A stretch of DNA of 64,000 nucleotides from contig CAJJDP010000067.1 in the NCBI GenBank assembly GCA_905182995.1, positions 197,679 through 261,678 of the forward strand, given 5' to 3'. A program made the translations under genes and the position numbers. The stretch comes from Paramecium octaurelia (taxonomy: Eukaryota; Ciliophora; Oligohymenophorea; Peniculida; Parameciidae). The first letter of the stretch is position 1; each line of letters begins with the position of its first letter. Below, one piece after another: positions 35,001 through 47,500 of the stretch. The notes below the pieces were generated by a model, which saw only the letters and a program-made list of their open reading frames with translations, was not told the origin of the DNA and made no database searches.

Positions 35001-38000
35001 TAAAGGACCAACAGAAAGGCATTAAATGTTAGGAATTGTATTCAAAAATGCCCCTGAAATATATAATGAACTCACTTTAGAAGTTATTAAGTTATTTAAA
35101 CTATTGATTTAATTCGGAAAATATTCAATTATCATTGAGGAAGATGAAGAAAAAACAATCAGAAAAAATTAGTAGTTGTTTTCTAATCTCAGAGCATTAA
35201 CTGCTATTTTAGAGTATAATTCAACCTATCCAGAAGTAAGAAAGATCTTGTCGATTAAAAGAAAGGAAGAGGAAAATTAGAAGAATAGTACAAATCTTTT
35301 TGGATTTGGAAATAAGAATAAAAAGAATGAAGACGAATAGGGTTAAGTAAAATAGTAGTATTCAGGTGAAGATGATGCTGAAGATTTATCAGAAGCAGAA
35401 AACTTCTAAAAATAGGTTGAATTTCTCTCATTGAGAATGAATCAATTCATGTATCAACAATAATTACCTAATGATCCATTGATTAAATTAGAAGTTTGTG
35501 AAATATTAGATCTGTATCTTGATAGCAAAATGGATTTTTATCTTAATAATTTGAAACAATAATTCTCACAATAGGTAAACAAATTAAATCTATATAATGA
35601 TGTATTTAATCGTGATTTGGACATCGACAATGAATAACACAAAGAATAAATTCAATAGTAATTCAGAGATACTATAAAAAAAAATCTTGATAACATGTTA
35701 CCAGCAATCATGAAAACTGGAACAAAGGTAGATGATGAAATTTTTAAGAAGAAAGATGAAAATCAAATCTTTGGACTTATGAATATAGCTAATATCGCCA
35801 ATATTGCAAACAAGTTGGTTAACACAGACGAAGATTAATCCAAAGTCAAATCTCTAGATGCTATAGAATTAAGTAATATCATACAGTTTTCAATATTCCC
35901 TTCTTTGATATCTATTTTTTGTCTAAACCAAAGTCTTGATTTAGAATCAAAGATTCTCCATATTTTAACTAGATTTTACAATTAGAGACATGAGTTTGCT
36001 TATTTATCGTCTAATCTCTTACTGTTGTTTGATGACACTAATATCACAATATTTAAAAAATCCAAAAAGAAGATATTGGTTTTGGCAAAATGTGTTGATG
36101 AATCAGAAACATGGGTACAGAATTTGGATGAACCATCAAATTTGAAAACTTTAGAATTAGTATAATAACACTTTGAATTTTTCACTTAATTACTTTTCAA
36201 AGGTTCATACTTGAATGAATCCTAAGAACTAGAAAAAGGACATGAAGGACAAGTTGATAGCATTAGATAAGATATGATGAGACACTTGAAAGTCGACAAA
36301 TTGGGAGTTGACTTAATTAAGGATAGTGTTTTTATGGTTGAATAAGAAGATATTGATCCTGAATTGCAGTTAAAGTTGAAGAAGATGTTTTAAGTTTGTC
36401 TAACTTTCTTAAAGTACTTTTGCATGAATAACCTAACCAATTAAAATGTTATGGCTTAACACATAGTAGCCTTGATATCTAAATTGAATACAGATTTGGG
36501 TTAAGTTGAGTTACTCTGCGAAATATTCAGAGATAATAAGACAGTTTGTTATGAGCGTTCTCAAGAGGTCATCGATGATTTTGTGAGATTAATTATTACC
36601 AATGGAAGAAGAGTTAGATACTTGGAATTCTTTTTAGTGATAATGTAAATTAAAACTGAATACATCTCTCAAAATTAGAAGGCTGTTTTAAATCTATTCA
36701 TTGATCCTAGGTACAAGACTCAATTGTTTTATATGTTACCAAAGGCTGAAACTGATGAACATCCAGTGTTTGATTTTGAAACTAAAATTCATGAAAATCC
36801 AAATTACAAAGATGAACCATATGATTATCACTCAAAGTTTATTGAAGTTTGTGCTTAATGTACTATAGGTAAGGAAGGTTTGCTAAGTTCAGAAAATAAG
36901 TTGAAGGCTTAAATTACTTTTAAATATGTAATGGAGTTGTTATTGGAAAAGGATGAATTTTCTGAATTCATTGATCCTCCCAGTGGTTTAGAATCTGAAA
37001 AATAATTTATGGAGATTCCAGTTCACAAGTAAAGATCATAATTGTAAAGTGGAATCAGCATCATACCACTTAATTAAGCGAAAATGGAAGGGATCACAAA
37101 AATGAAACCCTCCTTGTTAGATTTATTATTTTATACTTATCTAGAATCAGAGAAGATATCTGAAGAAGTGTTTTCATGTTTTGATATGATTATCTAATTT
37201 ATTGCAAATGAGAAGGATAGAATTATGAGGTGTAAAAATTTCATTCCATAATTTTATGATTATTTCTTTAGTAATCTTATGTTGGTGTTAAATGGATTGG
37301 TTAAAGTATTGAATAGAGAATTGGGATCCCAAGCATTAGTGCAAGGCTCTAAACTATAAAAATAATCCACTGAATTTTATAGGGAACTTGAAGAATTGAG
37401 GAACTTCTTGACAGATTCATTTACTTCTAAGCTTCAATTAAGCAATCGTTAAAAGACCTTATTATAGTATTTTAGAGATAATATCATTATGAAGGAAGAA
37501 TTAAACAAATAAAATTAGGATGATTAAAGGTATTAGTAAGAGAAGGAGAGATAAAAGAATCGATCTAGGCAAACTTCGTAATATAAGACTCCAAAAAGGC
37601 TTTAAACTATTTAAACGTCAAAAAGAGAATTAAGTACTGATTAAATTTGGAAGGAATTGTGGGATATATTTTTAACAGAATTCTTAGATTGTGAAGAATT
37701 AATAGAAGCCATCAATAAAGAATAGATGGCTTTTGCTTAAGCCATCTCAAAGGTTGAAGAGATATTTATTAAAGATAAAATTGTTCATCAACAAATTAAT
37801 AAATAAATCATTTTTTAAAGACTTATTGCATTTTTAGAAAAATCTTCAGCCTCAGCTGACAACATCACAACATTTAAACTAATATTGAATGTATTACGAA
37901 ATTTCATTCATATTGAAGATGAATCAGAATTCACTCCTGATATGGATGAAGAAGAAAAAAAGAATATTGTGTAGAGACAAAAAAAAGATAACTAAAACTT

Positions 38001-40699
38001 TTTAAATAGCAATAATGCTATGTAAATGGCATTGACGTTGCTGAGTGATATCTCAGATCCAATCAATTCCCAGAAGATCTTTAGCGAATTAATACAATTT
38101 GCAATCGATCTTCTCGATGGAGGAAATCAAGATATTTAAAGATCCATTTGGAATTACTTTTAGAACTTTACAGAGAGTGAAACCTTTTTTTTAAGATTAC
38201 ATAACGAATTTTAGAAAGCTATTAAGAATATGAAATAAACAGATGAAATGTAATAGTAATTCGGATTCTAAAGACAACCAGATTTAATCAATTAGATTTT
38301 AAGATTACTTTAATTATTCGCAGAAGGACATTATAGTGAATTATAAGAATATATGAACTTCCAAAAGTTCAATCATCATTCACATAACCTAATCTAGGAT
38401 TTTATAGACTTATTGTAATCCTATATGAGTGCTGTAGAACCTGATTATTTCGACAATATGGTTCAAAACTTTGATACGATAACTGAATTTATTCAAGGGC
38501 CTTGCAGAACTAATTAGAAAGCACTCATTGAGGCTAATTTCCTAGATCTAGCCAATAAATTATATGAGATAGATGAAATAGCTTTAGAAATACAAGATGA
38601 AATTATTGAGAATGAGGAGTTCCTTGATGACGATAATCAGGAATTATTCAATGTGTAAAAGCATTTGCCCAGATGGATGATTGCATTCCTCAAATACAAA
38701 TGTTCTATTACCTTGATATCTTTATTGGAGGATCGGGAAGGAGATGAAATTATTTAAAGAATTCAAAAATCCATAAGCAATGAAAATTTGAAGCAAAACA
38801 TCAGTAATATATTTTATATGTTCTAATTGTATTCGAATGAAATTTACGAACTTAAATTGTTTGGTCACTTTACTAATACTCAACCGAAAACCAGAGAAGA
38901 AAGAATGAATTGCAGTTTCATCATTGAAACTGGGTTCAACTTATTTTTCATTTACTAAATACATTAAAAAACAAAGAACAAAACTGTATAATAGGTTAAG
39001 AATGAGGAGGAGGAAACTGACGATATGACTTCATAGTTATTAAACAATCCCCTCTATAAGTTAATTTTACTAGTATAGAGCTTAATTAAAAGCTTGTAAG
39101 ATAGTGCGTTGCAGGTGGCAAAGATCTATAAAAAAACAGAACAATAGACTCCAAAAGAAAGGATGGATAAATTATAATAGGCAAGACAATAACTATTTCC
39201 AAAAGCATATAAGTTCTTTTTATCTAAGACTGCTAAAATAGAAATAATGTTGGAAAGCAAAAATGTTGAGGAAACATACTTTTATATTCCCCCTTACTGT
39301 TAACTTGATGATGATGTCAAAAGAAACTTTAATGAGACTGCTAATAGGAATTCAAACAAAGCTAAAGTCACATCTTTGGTTGAAAGTTCAGAGGAAATAA
39401 TAAAAACAATGAAGTTGAATTACAAAATTCAAGTTTATTTAAATCAAATCAAAACCCTTTAAGTAATTATAGAGAACATAGATTTACTCAGAGACATAGA
39501 GTTTATCATTGCATTATTAATTAACATATTTATTTTCCTATTTTATAAGAAGGAGTACATTGGAAAAGATGTAAATGCGGATCTTTCGGAAACAGAAAAT
39601 TGGTCAGATGCAGATAGTTTTGAATATCAGGATCTTATAGATGCATTGGGAATTTTATCAATTGTGCTCTCAATTTTGATTGTTGCCTTCTTCTTAAGCA
39701 GAAATGCCCCATTACTATTAGAGAAGGCTTGGAGTGGTGTTGGACAAGAGAAATTAAATCCTCTAGCTTATTTGATAAGATTGCTCAAGACAGTCTATTA
39801 CTTATTATCAGATTTCTTTGCCTTGTATTATATAATGTATGGAACAGCAGCAGTATTGGGTTGATTTGTTCACAACTTTTTCTTTTCATTTCACTTGTTC
39901 GAAGTGATGATTAGATTCCCATTGTTACTGAATGTAGTAAAGTCTGTATGGAATCCAAGAAAAATGATCTTGTATACAGGACTGTTATTGTTGATCTTCA
40001 TGTTTGTATTTACAGTGTTTTCATACAGAGTCTTCTATGAAAGCTATAATGCTGGGTTCTGTGATTCGATGTGGATATGCTTTTTATCAACACTAGACTC
40101 GGCATTCAAATATGATCAAGGTATCGGTGGTTTCCTTAAAAACCCATATGAGGTTTATCAGGATGATGAAGTTAAATTAGTATTGAGATTCATCTTTGAT
40201 AATTTCTTCAATATTTTAGTTATCATTGTTATGTTAAACATCGTTGCTGGTATCATTATTGACACTTTCGGTGAATTAAGAGAGCAATTGCAAGAATACA
40301 ATCAGGATTTGGAGAATCAATGCTTTATTTGTGGGCATGACAAAGAAACAATAGAGAAGGAATCAATCAATTTACAAAACTTCTCGGATCATATTAAGAA
40401 AGAACATTACTAATGGTATTATCTGTTTTATATTGCCTACTTGAGAGAAAAGGATCCAACTGAATATACAGGTATTGAGAGTTATGTTGCAGATAAATTG
40501 GATGCTGTTGATATCACATGGTTCCCTTTGAATAAGTAAGTTTTATGAATTAATTTGTAGAGCTCTATGTTTGAAGAAGGACTTTGGCAATGAAGAGGAG
40601 AAAAATATTGTTACCTCACTTGAATCTATCAAAGAGAATGCTTAAGAGCTAAAAAATATTTTGGTTGAAATCTAAACAGAAATAGAAGAAGAGGATTGA
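32080..40699 (+). CDS. Inositol-trisphosphate-receptor-type Ca2+ release channel, one in-frame TGA
   Basis: Introns at 32363-32388, 32916-32934 (19 bases) and 40536-40560 close a frame of about 2,849 residues, typical for IP3 receptors. The N-terminus has the IP3R/MIR region (WINYSETNVNESIELLKYS, FIGDSNGMYVIENIDPEKG, LRHLT-like RLKHLTSNYYLKLEE). The centre has RIH and RIH-associated blocks (NGRRVRYLEFF, LTEFIQGPCRTNQKALIEAN-like). The C-terminal 450 residues hold about six membrane segments, a pore region (CFLSTLDSAFKYDQGIGGFL), the S6 helix (VMLNIVAGIIIDTFGELRE), and the zinc-binding tail (CFICGHDKETIEKES, HIKKEHY). A single TGA at 39862-39864 interrupts it between TAAVLG and FVHNFFFSFHLFEV, inside a conserved membrane helix; upstream, about 2,200 codons are free of TGA. 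It is either a very recent null mutation, a sequence error, or a site of readthrough. Confidence 0.9.
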
Positions 40700-40806
40700 T
40701 TATTTTATCTATATTATACATTGTCTTTTATATTATTATTAATATCTAAGAACTAGCAATAATTAATAATCAATTAAGATTATTTGTAATAAATTTGATA
40801 AATTTA

Positions 40807-42001
40807 ATGATTCACAAAAATGTAGTATTTGGAAATCATATCACAGCCAATAAGTTGGAAAGATTAATAAAGAAATAAAGGATATTATTGAAATCTCCTT
40901 TGGATTAAAAACAACAAACCAAAAATCGCAAAATTTGCAAGTCTAAAAGCTTCAGATTTGAAATTCAACCACATGTATTTTAAACAGCACAAAACATTAC
41001 TTTCAAAAATTAACCACTATTATAATTACCTATTGATAGAAGTCCTAATCGCCGTTCTTCTTCTAAGCCTGTTTTAGAAGTCTTTTCACGAAGTTAGAAT
41101 TCGATGACAAGTTTATAATTAAAAAATGCTATTGTGACTAATAAATTGCAAAGGAGATGGAGTAATTATGAATTAATAAGTGAAAAATAAAAGCGTCTTA
41201 ACAACAAAGCCCCAAAATCAGTAATTAAATATCAATATCTTATGGCTTTAAAAGCAAAGAAAAAGAAGATATAAAGAATGAAAATGCAATACAGTAAGTT
41301 CATCTTAGTATATAGAGTTTTTGGGGAAAAAGAATAATAAGGTTAGAAAAACTAGAAGTAAAACTTTGCCCCTAAATCCTGTTATTAAAATGAGACACAA
41401 AAGAGCCTAAACAGTTATTAGAGAACATCATGAAGGACCCATCTTTCCTTTGGAGGATAGTTTAATTAGAAAAATCTTTAAATTAATAATGTCCAAGAAA
41501 GCTGCTGTTAAAAGATAAACATGTTTTTAGCTTCCAAAAAGAAGTATGCTACTTTCAAAGGAAAAATTAATAAGATTTTAATAATAAATTAATGAAAAGT
41601 TAATTTCATAATCAGAATCAGATAGCTAAATTGATGGATCTCCATGTTTTGATTCATTAAGATCATATCAAAGAAGAGTTTAATTTGAAGAGAAAAAAAA
41701 TTAATTAAAAATTATGTCAAAAAAGAAGAAAAATCTCATCAAAGCTTTAATAAATAAGCAATCCTTTAATATAATAAATTCTTATGTTGCAAAGAGGGTT
41801 AAGACTTAAAATTCCTAGCATTCTCTCCATTAAAAGAGTACTCAACAAACCCTGTGTAATTTTATGTCCAAATAAGGCGATAGATTGACTACAATTCATA
41901 GTACACATGAGCAACCTTAAATTTTGTAGAAAACAAAGCGATCAAAATTGTTAACTAAGCTATTCCCTTATATATAGCCTTAGAAAATTATCAATAAATG
42001 A
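40807..42001 (+). CDS. Highly basic orphan protein
   Basis: One 22-base intron (41294-41315) closes a 390-residue frame. The protein is very rich in Lys, Arg, Ser and Gln with few acidic residues (RSSSKPVLEVFSRSQNSM, KAKKKKIQRMKMQY, MSKKKKNLIKALINKQ). No domain recognised. Its composition would suit an RNA-, DNA- or microtubule-binding protein, but this is only composition. The start is the first ATG 107 bases after the IP3-receptor stop; the spacer must hold its promoter. Confidence 0.7.
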
Positions 42002-42134
42002 TATTCAATTTTCCAAATAACTTGTACTTTTAAATATATAAAATAATAAGTTAAATTTAAGTAATTTTGTATAAGGAATGACAAGCAAATGTTATATAAA
42101 TTGTAATATAAATTTTAAAATATTTAATTCTTTC

Positions 42135-43028
42135 ATGCCTTTATTATTAATTTGTGGTCCACCAGCAAGTGGTAAAACTCAAAGAGCATTAGAAATACAG
42201 AAATTTGTTAAGGAGAAGCTGAATAAAGAATCCATCATCATTAATGAAGAGAATTTACATCTCATAAAGGATGATGCTTATAAAGACAATACAAGTGAAA
42301 AGATGACAAGAGGGTTTTTGAAATCTAATGTTGAAAAATACATCTAAGCTGGCTAATTAGTCATATTCGATTCTATTAATTATATTAAGGGATATAGATA
42401 TGAGCTATATTGTTTAGCAAGAGCTGCCAAAACTACAAATTGTCTAGTATATTTACAATTTTAATTAGTTATATTTAAATGTTCCATTGGAGATATGCTA
42501 AAAAAACAATGAAGCTCGTGAGAATAAATTCAATGATAACTTATTGATTGATTTATACAAAAGAATGGAAGTTCCTAAATAAAAGGATAGATGGGAATGC
42601 CCTTACTTCGAGGTTAGATTTTAAGAGAAAACACCATTTGAGGAGATGATAGAAGTGCTATTTTTTGCAGAGAAAACAGCAAAGGATCCTGTTGCTACAA
42701 AAAAAGTAACTATATTTATATAATATTTAAATAGGAATAATAAAATGAGGGAAATTTTGTACATGAATAGGAAAAGAGAGTCTAGGAGATCTTAGATTAA
42801 ATCTTAAATAAGTAAGTTGAGTGCATTTAAATTGGAAATGGATCCATCAAATTTTAGGGAACCAAATCAACCCTTATTTTAAAACGAGCATTGAGCATAA
42901 TTGAACTAAAGAAATTAAGATTAGAGTTCTTGAACATGCTCAGAATTACTCCTGTTAAAACATTAGAACAAACTAATGAGGCTTTCATAAATTTTATCTA
43001 AGCTCAAGTTGAGCGATTAGGACAATGA
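42135..43028 (+). CDS. KTI12-like ATPase, Elongator-associated
   Basis: Introns of 25 and 29 bases close a 279-residue frame, the usual KTI12 length. The start MPLLLICGPPASGKTQRALE gives the family P-loop directly at the N-terminus. IIINEENLHLIKDDAYKDN and QLVIFDSINYIKGYRYELYC match the Walker B-like and following segments shared with PSTK and KTI12. The C-terminus (LKRALSIIELKKLRLEFLN, TNEAFINFIQAQ) matches the helical end of KTI12. KTI12 works with Elongator in wobble-uridine modification of tRNA. An in-frame ATG at 42078 would add 19 residues of poor quality; the family start at 42135 is preferred. Confidence 0.88.
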
Positions 43029-43201
43029 GATTTTCTTCTTTTTTTAGACACATATTTATTTCATCATATTTTATAATTTTGGAAGATTTTAATTTCTATT
43101 TTTGTTTCTATTTAATTAATTAGAATAAATCAATATATATATGGTGTTATAAGAATCTAATACATCTTAATTTTTTCTCTATCTTTTTTTTTCATTTACT
43201 A

Positions 43202-44268
43202 ATGAATCTAGCCTTTGACTCCTAAGCGGTTGAACTTTTAACAAATTATGAGGACCTTCTAAATTCAACGCTTGACCAAAGTCAACTTGAATAGATTTGT
43301 CACGAACTCATAGACACCTTCTGTACATTTTGGAAATATTTTTAGTTCTATACATAGAGGAGATGTAAAACTATAAAAGTGAAATAAGTCTCGAATTGAA
43401 ATCAAAGTAAACTGAAATCGACATGCTTCACTTACAAATTACTAAATAAACAAATCAACTCGAAGATCAAAAAGGTGATTTAACTAGACAGATTGAGATA
43501 TGCTAATAATTGGAATTGCAATTGTAATACTCCGAGTAGTAAACCTAGAAATCCGAGAAAGAAATCCTTTAAGTCGAAGCTGAACTCAGAAAAAAACTTC
43601 ATCAGCAGAATCAATAATACAGAGATTAAATTTAAATCCTAACAAGTGTGCAATAGGAGATAGATAAATAGATTCTTCAACTCTCCAGAGAAAAGGGACA
43701 GCTGTAATTATAATTTGAAAAACTCTAAAAGAAATATGAGGAATAGTAATTCTTAATTACAAATTTGACTGAATAGTTGGCCAATCTTCAAACAAACTCA
43801 AGTTTCAACACTAAAATATAGCAAAATAATGATGCTATAATGGACAGTTAAGATGATTCTATAGAAATAAAGCCTCAAGAAAAAAGAGGTTTGTATTCAA
43901 ATTGTATTTCACATAATTAAATCAATTTCAAATGGGAGAAAATTTAACCTAGTATATCCTCTATTCGGAATTCGATGACAATTATAAATCCAACAAATAC
44001 AAGATGTGACTTATAATCAAGACAAAAAATTAAATCTTTGGCTCTTCTGGGCAATAAACATGAAAAGCCATGCGATCCTTATTATGAATTTTTTAAATTG
44101 GTACTTCACATAGTTTATTATTTTTAGATTACTCAATGTGTCAAATTAGACTTAGGATAAGCCCACATATTTACAATGAACTTTGATTATCTTTTTGAAA
44201 GATTTAAAAATGATTGTGTTCCATTCAACCAGTGGTATAAGAAAATACTTGATGAGATTTTTACATGA
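43202..44268 (+). CDS. Coiled-coil orphan protein
   Basis: Introns of 23 and 27 bases close a 338-residue frame. After an N-terminal helix (AVELLTNYEDLLNSTLDQ) about 180 residues form a Gln-rich coiled coil (QNYKSEISLELKSKQTEID, QVEAELRKKLHQQNQQYRD). The C-terminal 100 residues are globular in look (DPYYEFFKLITQCVKLDLGQ, IFTMNFDYLFERFKND). No family recognised. Gln-rich coiled coils of this kind are common among ciliate basal-body and cytoskeletal proteins, but that is only a guess. Confidence 0.72.
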
Positions 44269-44994
44269 GTTTACTAAAATCTTATTAGAAATAGTTTGTT
44301 TTTATATTCCTTATATTTATATTATGTAATCTGAAACAAAATATTTATAAGACTAAAAGTAGTACTTTTAAGTAAAAAGCTTTTTTCAATTTTGATAATT
44401 TATGCTAATAAAATATCTATATTTAAAGCCAAAGTAGAAAGTTAAACATATTTAGAAGAGAAAGAAAATTGTTTTCATTAATGAGAAATTTTGAAAGTGG
44501 AAATCACCCTTAAATCAAGAATTCTGAATCAAGAATTTAAATGAAGATTTAATATAGGATGATTTTTCTGGAGGTTAATGATTTGCTTGTTAATTTAAGA
44601 AAGTAAAAGGTTAAAAATGCACCTACTTTTGTAAGCAAAAATAATTTTATTAGCAAATTATTTAGCCTAATATTTTAAATATTATACAGGTTTTGAATAA
44701 AGTGAAATAGCTGAAAATAAAATTTATAAAGATTCATTAGAGCTCTTTGGTTAGATTAAAAATGATTGCTTCCAAAACAATGACATTTTTATAAGGATGT
44801 ATAGTTGTTAAGGCTTTAGATACTTTAAAAAGCTTTAGTTATAAATATTATTAATCTAATTAGAAACTTGTACTTTCTAAAGCCTTGCAATTGTATCCTC
44901 TGATTAAACAATAATACTATCAATTAACAAATCACAGAATGATCACTTCATATTTTAGTTAAATATATATTTAAACAATATTATTTATAATATA
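44269..44994 (+). other. Spacer with a coding-like segment
   Basis: About 725 bases between two + strand genes. From about 44,690 to the kinase ATG one frame is open and reads like protein (GFEQSEIAENKIYKDSLELF, then IKNDCFQNNDIFIRMYSCQG). A short stretch near 44,540 (MKIQYRMIFLEVNDLLVNLR) also looks coding, and a GT...AG pair lies between them but would be about 59 bases long, too long for this genome. It could be a small gene I cannot assemble, a gene relic, or a 5' extension of the kinase, since the frame runs into its ATG. Confidence 0.35.
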
Positions 44995-46238
44995 ATGCAA
45001 CCATAACAATTAAAATAACAGCCTTAATAAATAAAAAAAATAGAGGGTCCATCTACTAGTCCTTATGGCAAGATCAAGTTTGAGAATAAGCAATCGTAGA
45101 ATTCTCCAAGCATACAAGTAATAATCAGAATAACATTTAGAAAGAGATTGGCTAATATGTGTATAATTTGAATAATGTTATTGGGACTGGAGAATTCAGT
45201 TCAGTCTATAAAGGTCAGGATTAAAATACAAATGAAACAGTGGCTATCAAGATTATTGATAGGAAAAGCATTTAAAACAATTAAATTTTTCGAAATTTAT
45301 TGGTTAATGAAATCAACATCCTCAAGTCAGTTGACAATAAATGCTTGCTTAAATTATACAATTATCTTGAAACAATGAATAATATCTATATTGTGACTGA
45401 ATTTTGTTCTGATGGTAATTAGTCAGTGGATTTTAGGTGATTTGCAATCTATAATAGAAAAAAAAGGATACTTGCCAGAACACAATGCAGTGAAGATTTT
45501 AAAACATCTCATTAAAGCATTGCTATATCTAAAGGAAAGAAATATTGTACACAGAGACATTAAGACATAAAATATTTTAGTTTCAAATTAAATACCAAAA
45601 TTGGCAGATTTTGGATTTGCTGTTGACTTAAGTCAACCTCAGTCAAGGTATTTATATAATATATGTAGAGAAATTTTATAAATAGGAACCCCATTATACA
45701 TGGCACCAGAAATATATTCTCATTATCAATATACTTCAAAAACTGATTTATGGGCACTTGGTATAGTATTTTATGAAATGTTATTTGGTATGAAATTATG
45801 AAATAAATAGGAAAGGTACCATTCAATGCTAAAAACCCTAAAGAACTAGAGCAAATGTTTTAAATGCACAAAAAGGCTTAAACTATTTCATTTGAGAATG
45901 GTCCTTAAAAAGTCACAGAAGTTGCCTAAGACTTTATAAATTCCATATTAGTGATTGACCCTAAATAAAGATTTGATATATCATAGGCTGCCAATCATCC
46001 ATTGATATAAAGTAATTTTTATTTTTAACCAAGACCCACACCCACATGCAAACAAATAAAATTGATGTATTGTTAATTATAATAATCAAATATCTATTAA
46101 ATATATTAAGAAATAATGATTATTCCATTTTAAAAAAATACTGATAAGAAGTATCTATGTTTTCCTAAATACTACTTGAATTTATTATTCAGTAATTCAA
46201 TTTTCAATATCAGTTATTACACTTCTTTTAATTTATGA
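44995..46238 (+). CDS. ULK/ATG1-like Ser/Thr protein kinase
   Basis: Four introns (23, 22, 21, 23 bases) close a 384-residue frame. Kinase elements: glycine loop VIGTGEFSSVYKG (third Gly replaced, still typical), AIKIIDRKS (ATP Lys), IVTEFCSDGDLQSIIEKKG (hinge), NIVHRDIKTQNILV, LADFGFAVDL (DFG), GTPLYMAPEIYSHYQYTSKT (APE) and LWALGIVFYEMLFGKVPFNA. The CSDGDL hinge and GTPLYMAPEI loop are typical of the ULK/ATG1 and related NEK-like kinases. The domain occupies residues about 55 to 325 with short extensions. The last 30 codons lie inside the duplicated block (46155 onward), so the C-terminal end depends on the assembly being right there. Confidence 0.87.
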
Positions 46239-47499
46239 AATAATAATTAAAATTAAGTAAGGATCAATCATAGTGATAATTATTACCTATGATTTAAGAT
46301 CCTTATCTAAACATTTTTAAATTTCATTTATTGCTTAAATACATCATTTAAAAATATATTAAATTCAATGATAAAAATCTACTTCATCATCATACTCAGC
46401 CATTTTTATGATTTCATCAATTAGTTACATGTGCTCAAAGTCATTTGTATTTTTTTAAATGTCTTAAATAATGGACTCTCCTTGGTATTTTAAAAATTCT
46501 CCAACATAACGATCTGGGTATATCACTAATTATTAAATTAGTTAATACTTTCGCCAGTTTATAGAACTGTAAATGCAATAAACAAATAATCATCTATCGT
46601 GATCAATTGCTTTTCACTCTAATAGAATTCACTAATTAATTTGAAGATTGGGAACTCAATTATGGTTTACTCTTTGTACCTAGATTTTAACAGTTAAGTA
46701 ATCAAGCTACAAGTATTGGATGGAAATTCCTAAATTAACTAGAGTGTATACTTTATTTTTTTTATTATAGACTTAAACTTAAGTTACAATTTTTTCAAAA
46801 CATAGATCTTACTCATTTAAAACAAAATTATTATCATCTTCAATAATTAATTAGAACCCTTCATAAATTAATTTAATTATTGTTTTATCGAGATTAAGAT
46901 TAGAAGACAGAGCATTACCATAAAATGTTAATAGGCTATATTTTTCTAGAAGAAGCTTCATATGTTAAATGCTTTACCTTCATCAATTGCTTATTTTTTT
47001 GTAGCATTATATTAAACATTTTTAAGGCCTATATGCCTAACTCTGTAACTTTCTATTCTTAAAGGATAGCATTGAAAGCAGACAAGCCATCTTCAATGAT
47101 TAAAAATTTATCAAATTGATTAACAATCTCAAATTGGTTGATATGATATGATCCTATAATTGCTCTCATCGTTTTGAAAGATTGCAATTTAAGGTCATCA
47201 TCTACAGTGGATTAGGAGATGTTATCTATTATTTCTAATATGTATTCCATATTATGTTCTTTATAGTTATTGAAGAAAAGGTGAGCAATGATTCTGAGGT
47301 AATTCATACTTAATCTTTCATTGCATCCATGAGTAGTGTAACTATAGTATATATTGCTTAGTAGCTACAGACTTTGAGCCAATTTTAAGGCTTCCTCTGA
47401 ATTTAGTTCAACTATAAAATTGCATATGATTTTGGTTAGCTAAGGTAGTTTAAGAATGATGGTATTACATTTTCTTTTAATTCCTCTGAACTGCCATTC
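46155..47499. repeat. Copy 1 of an exact 1,345-bp tandem duplication (probable assembly artefact)
   Basis: The sequence from 46155 (CTATGTTTTCC...) to 47499 (...CTGCCATTC) reappears, as far as I can see base for base, at 47501-48845. The two copies are separated by a single N at 47500, the only ambiguous base in the window. It covers the tail of the kinase gene and the 3' three-quarters of the importin gene. An exact repeat meeting at a one-base gap is the pattern left when two overlapping contigs are joined end to end. Confidence 0.9.
46365..47499 (-). pseudogene. Truncated duplicate of importin alpha
   Basis: The same coding sequence as the C-terminal part of the 47711-49245 gene, ending at TGA 46365 and cut at the N. 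It lacks the importin-beta-binding N-terminus and the first armadillo repeats. It is part of the duplicated block and probably does not exist as a separate locus. Confidence 0.8.
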
Positions 47500-47500
47500 N

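Noticed and set aside
42078-42134. Upstream ATG 42078 as the KTI12 start
   Set aside because: The added residues are Asn/Ile/Cys-rich and the family begins directly at the P-loop methionine (42135).
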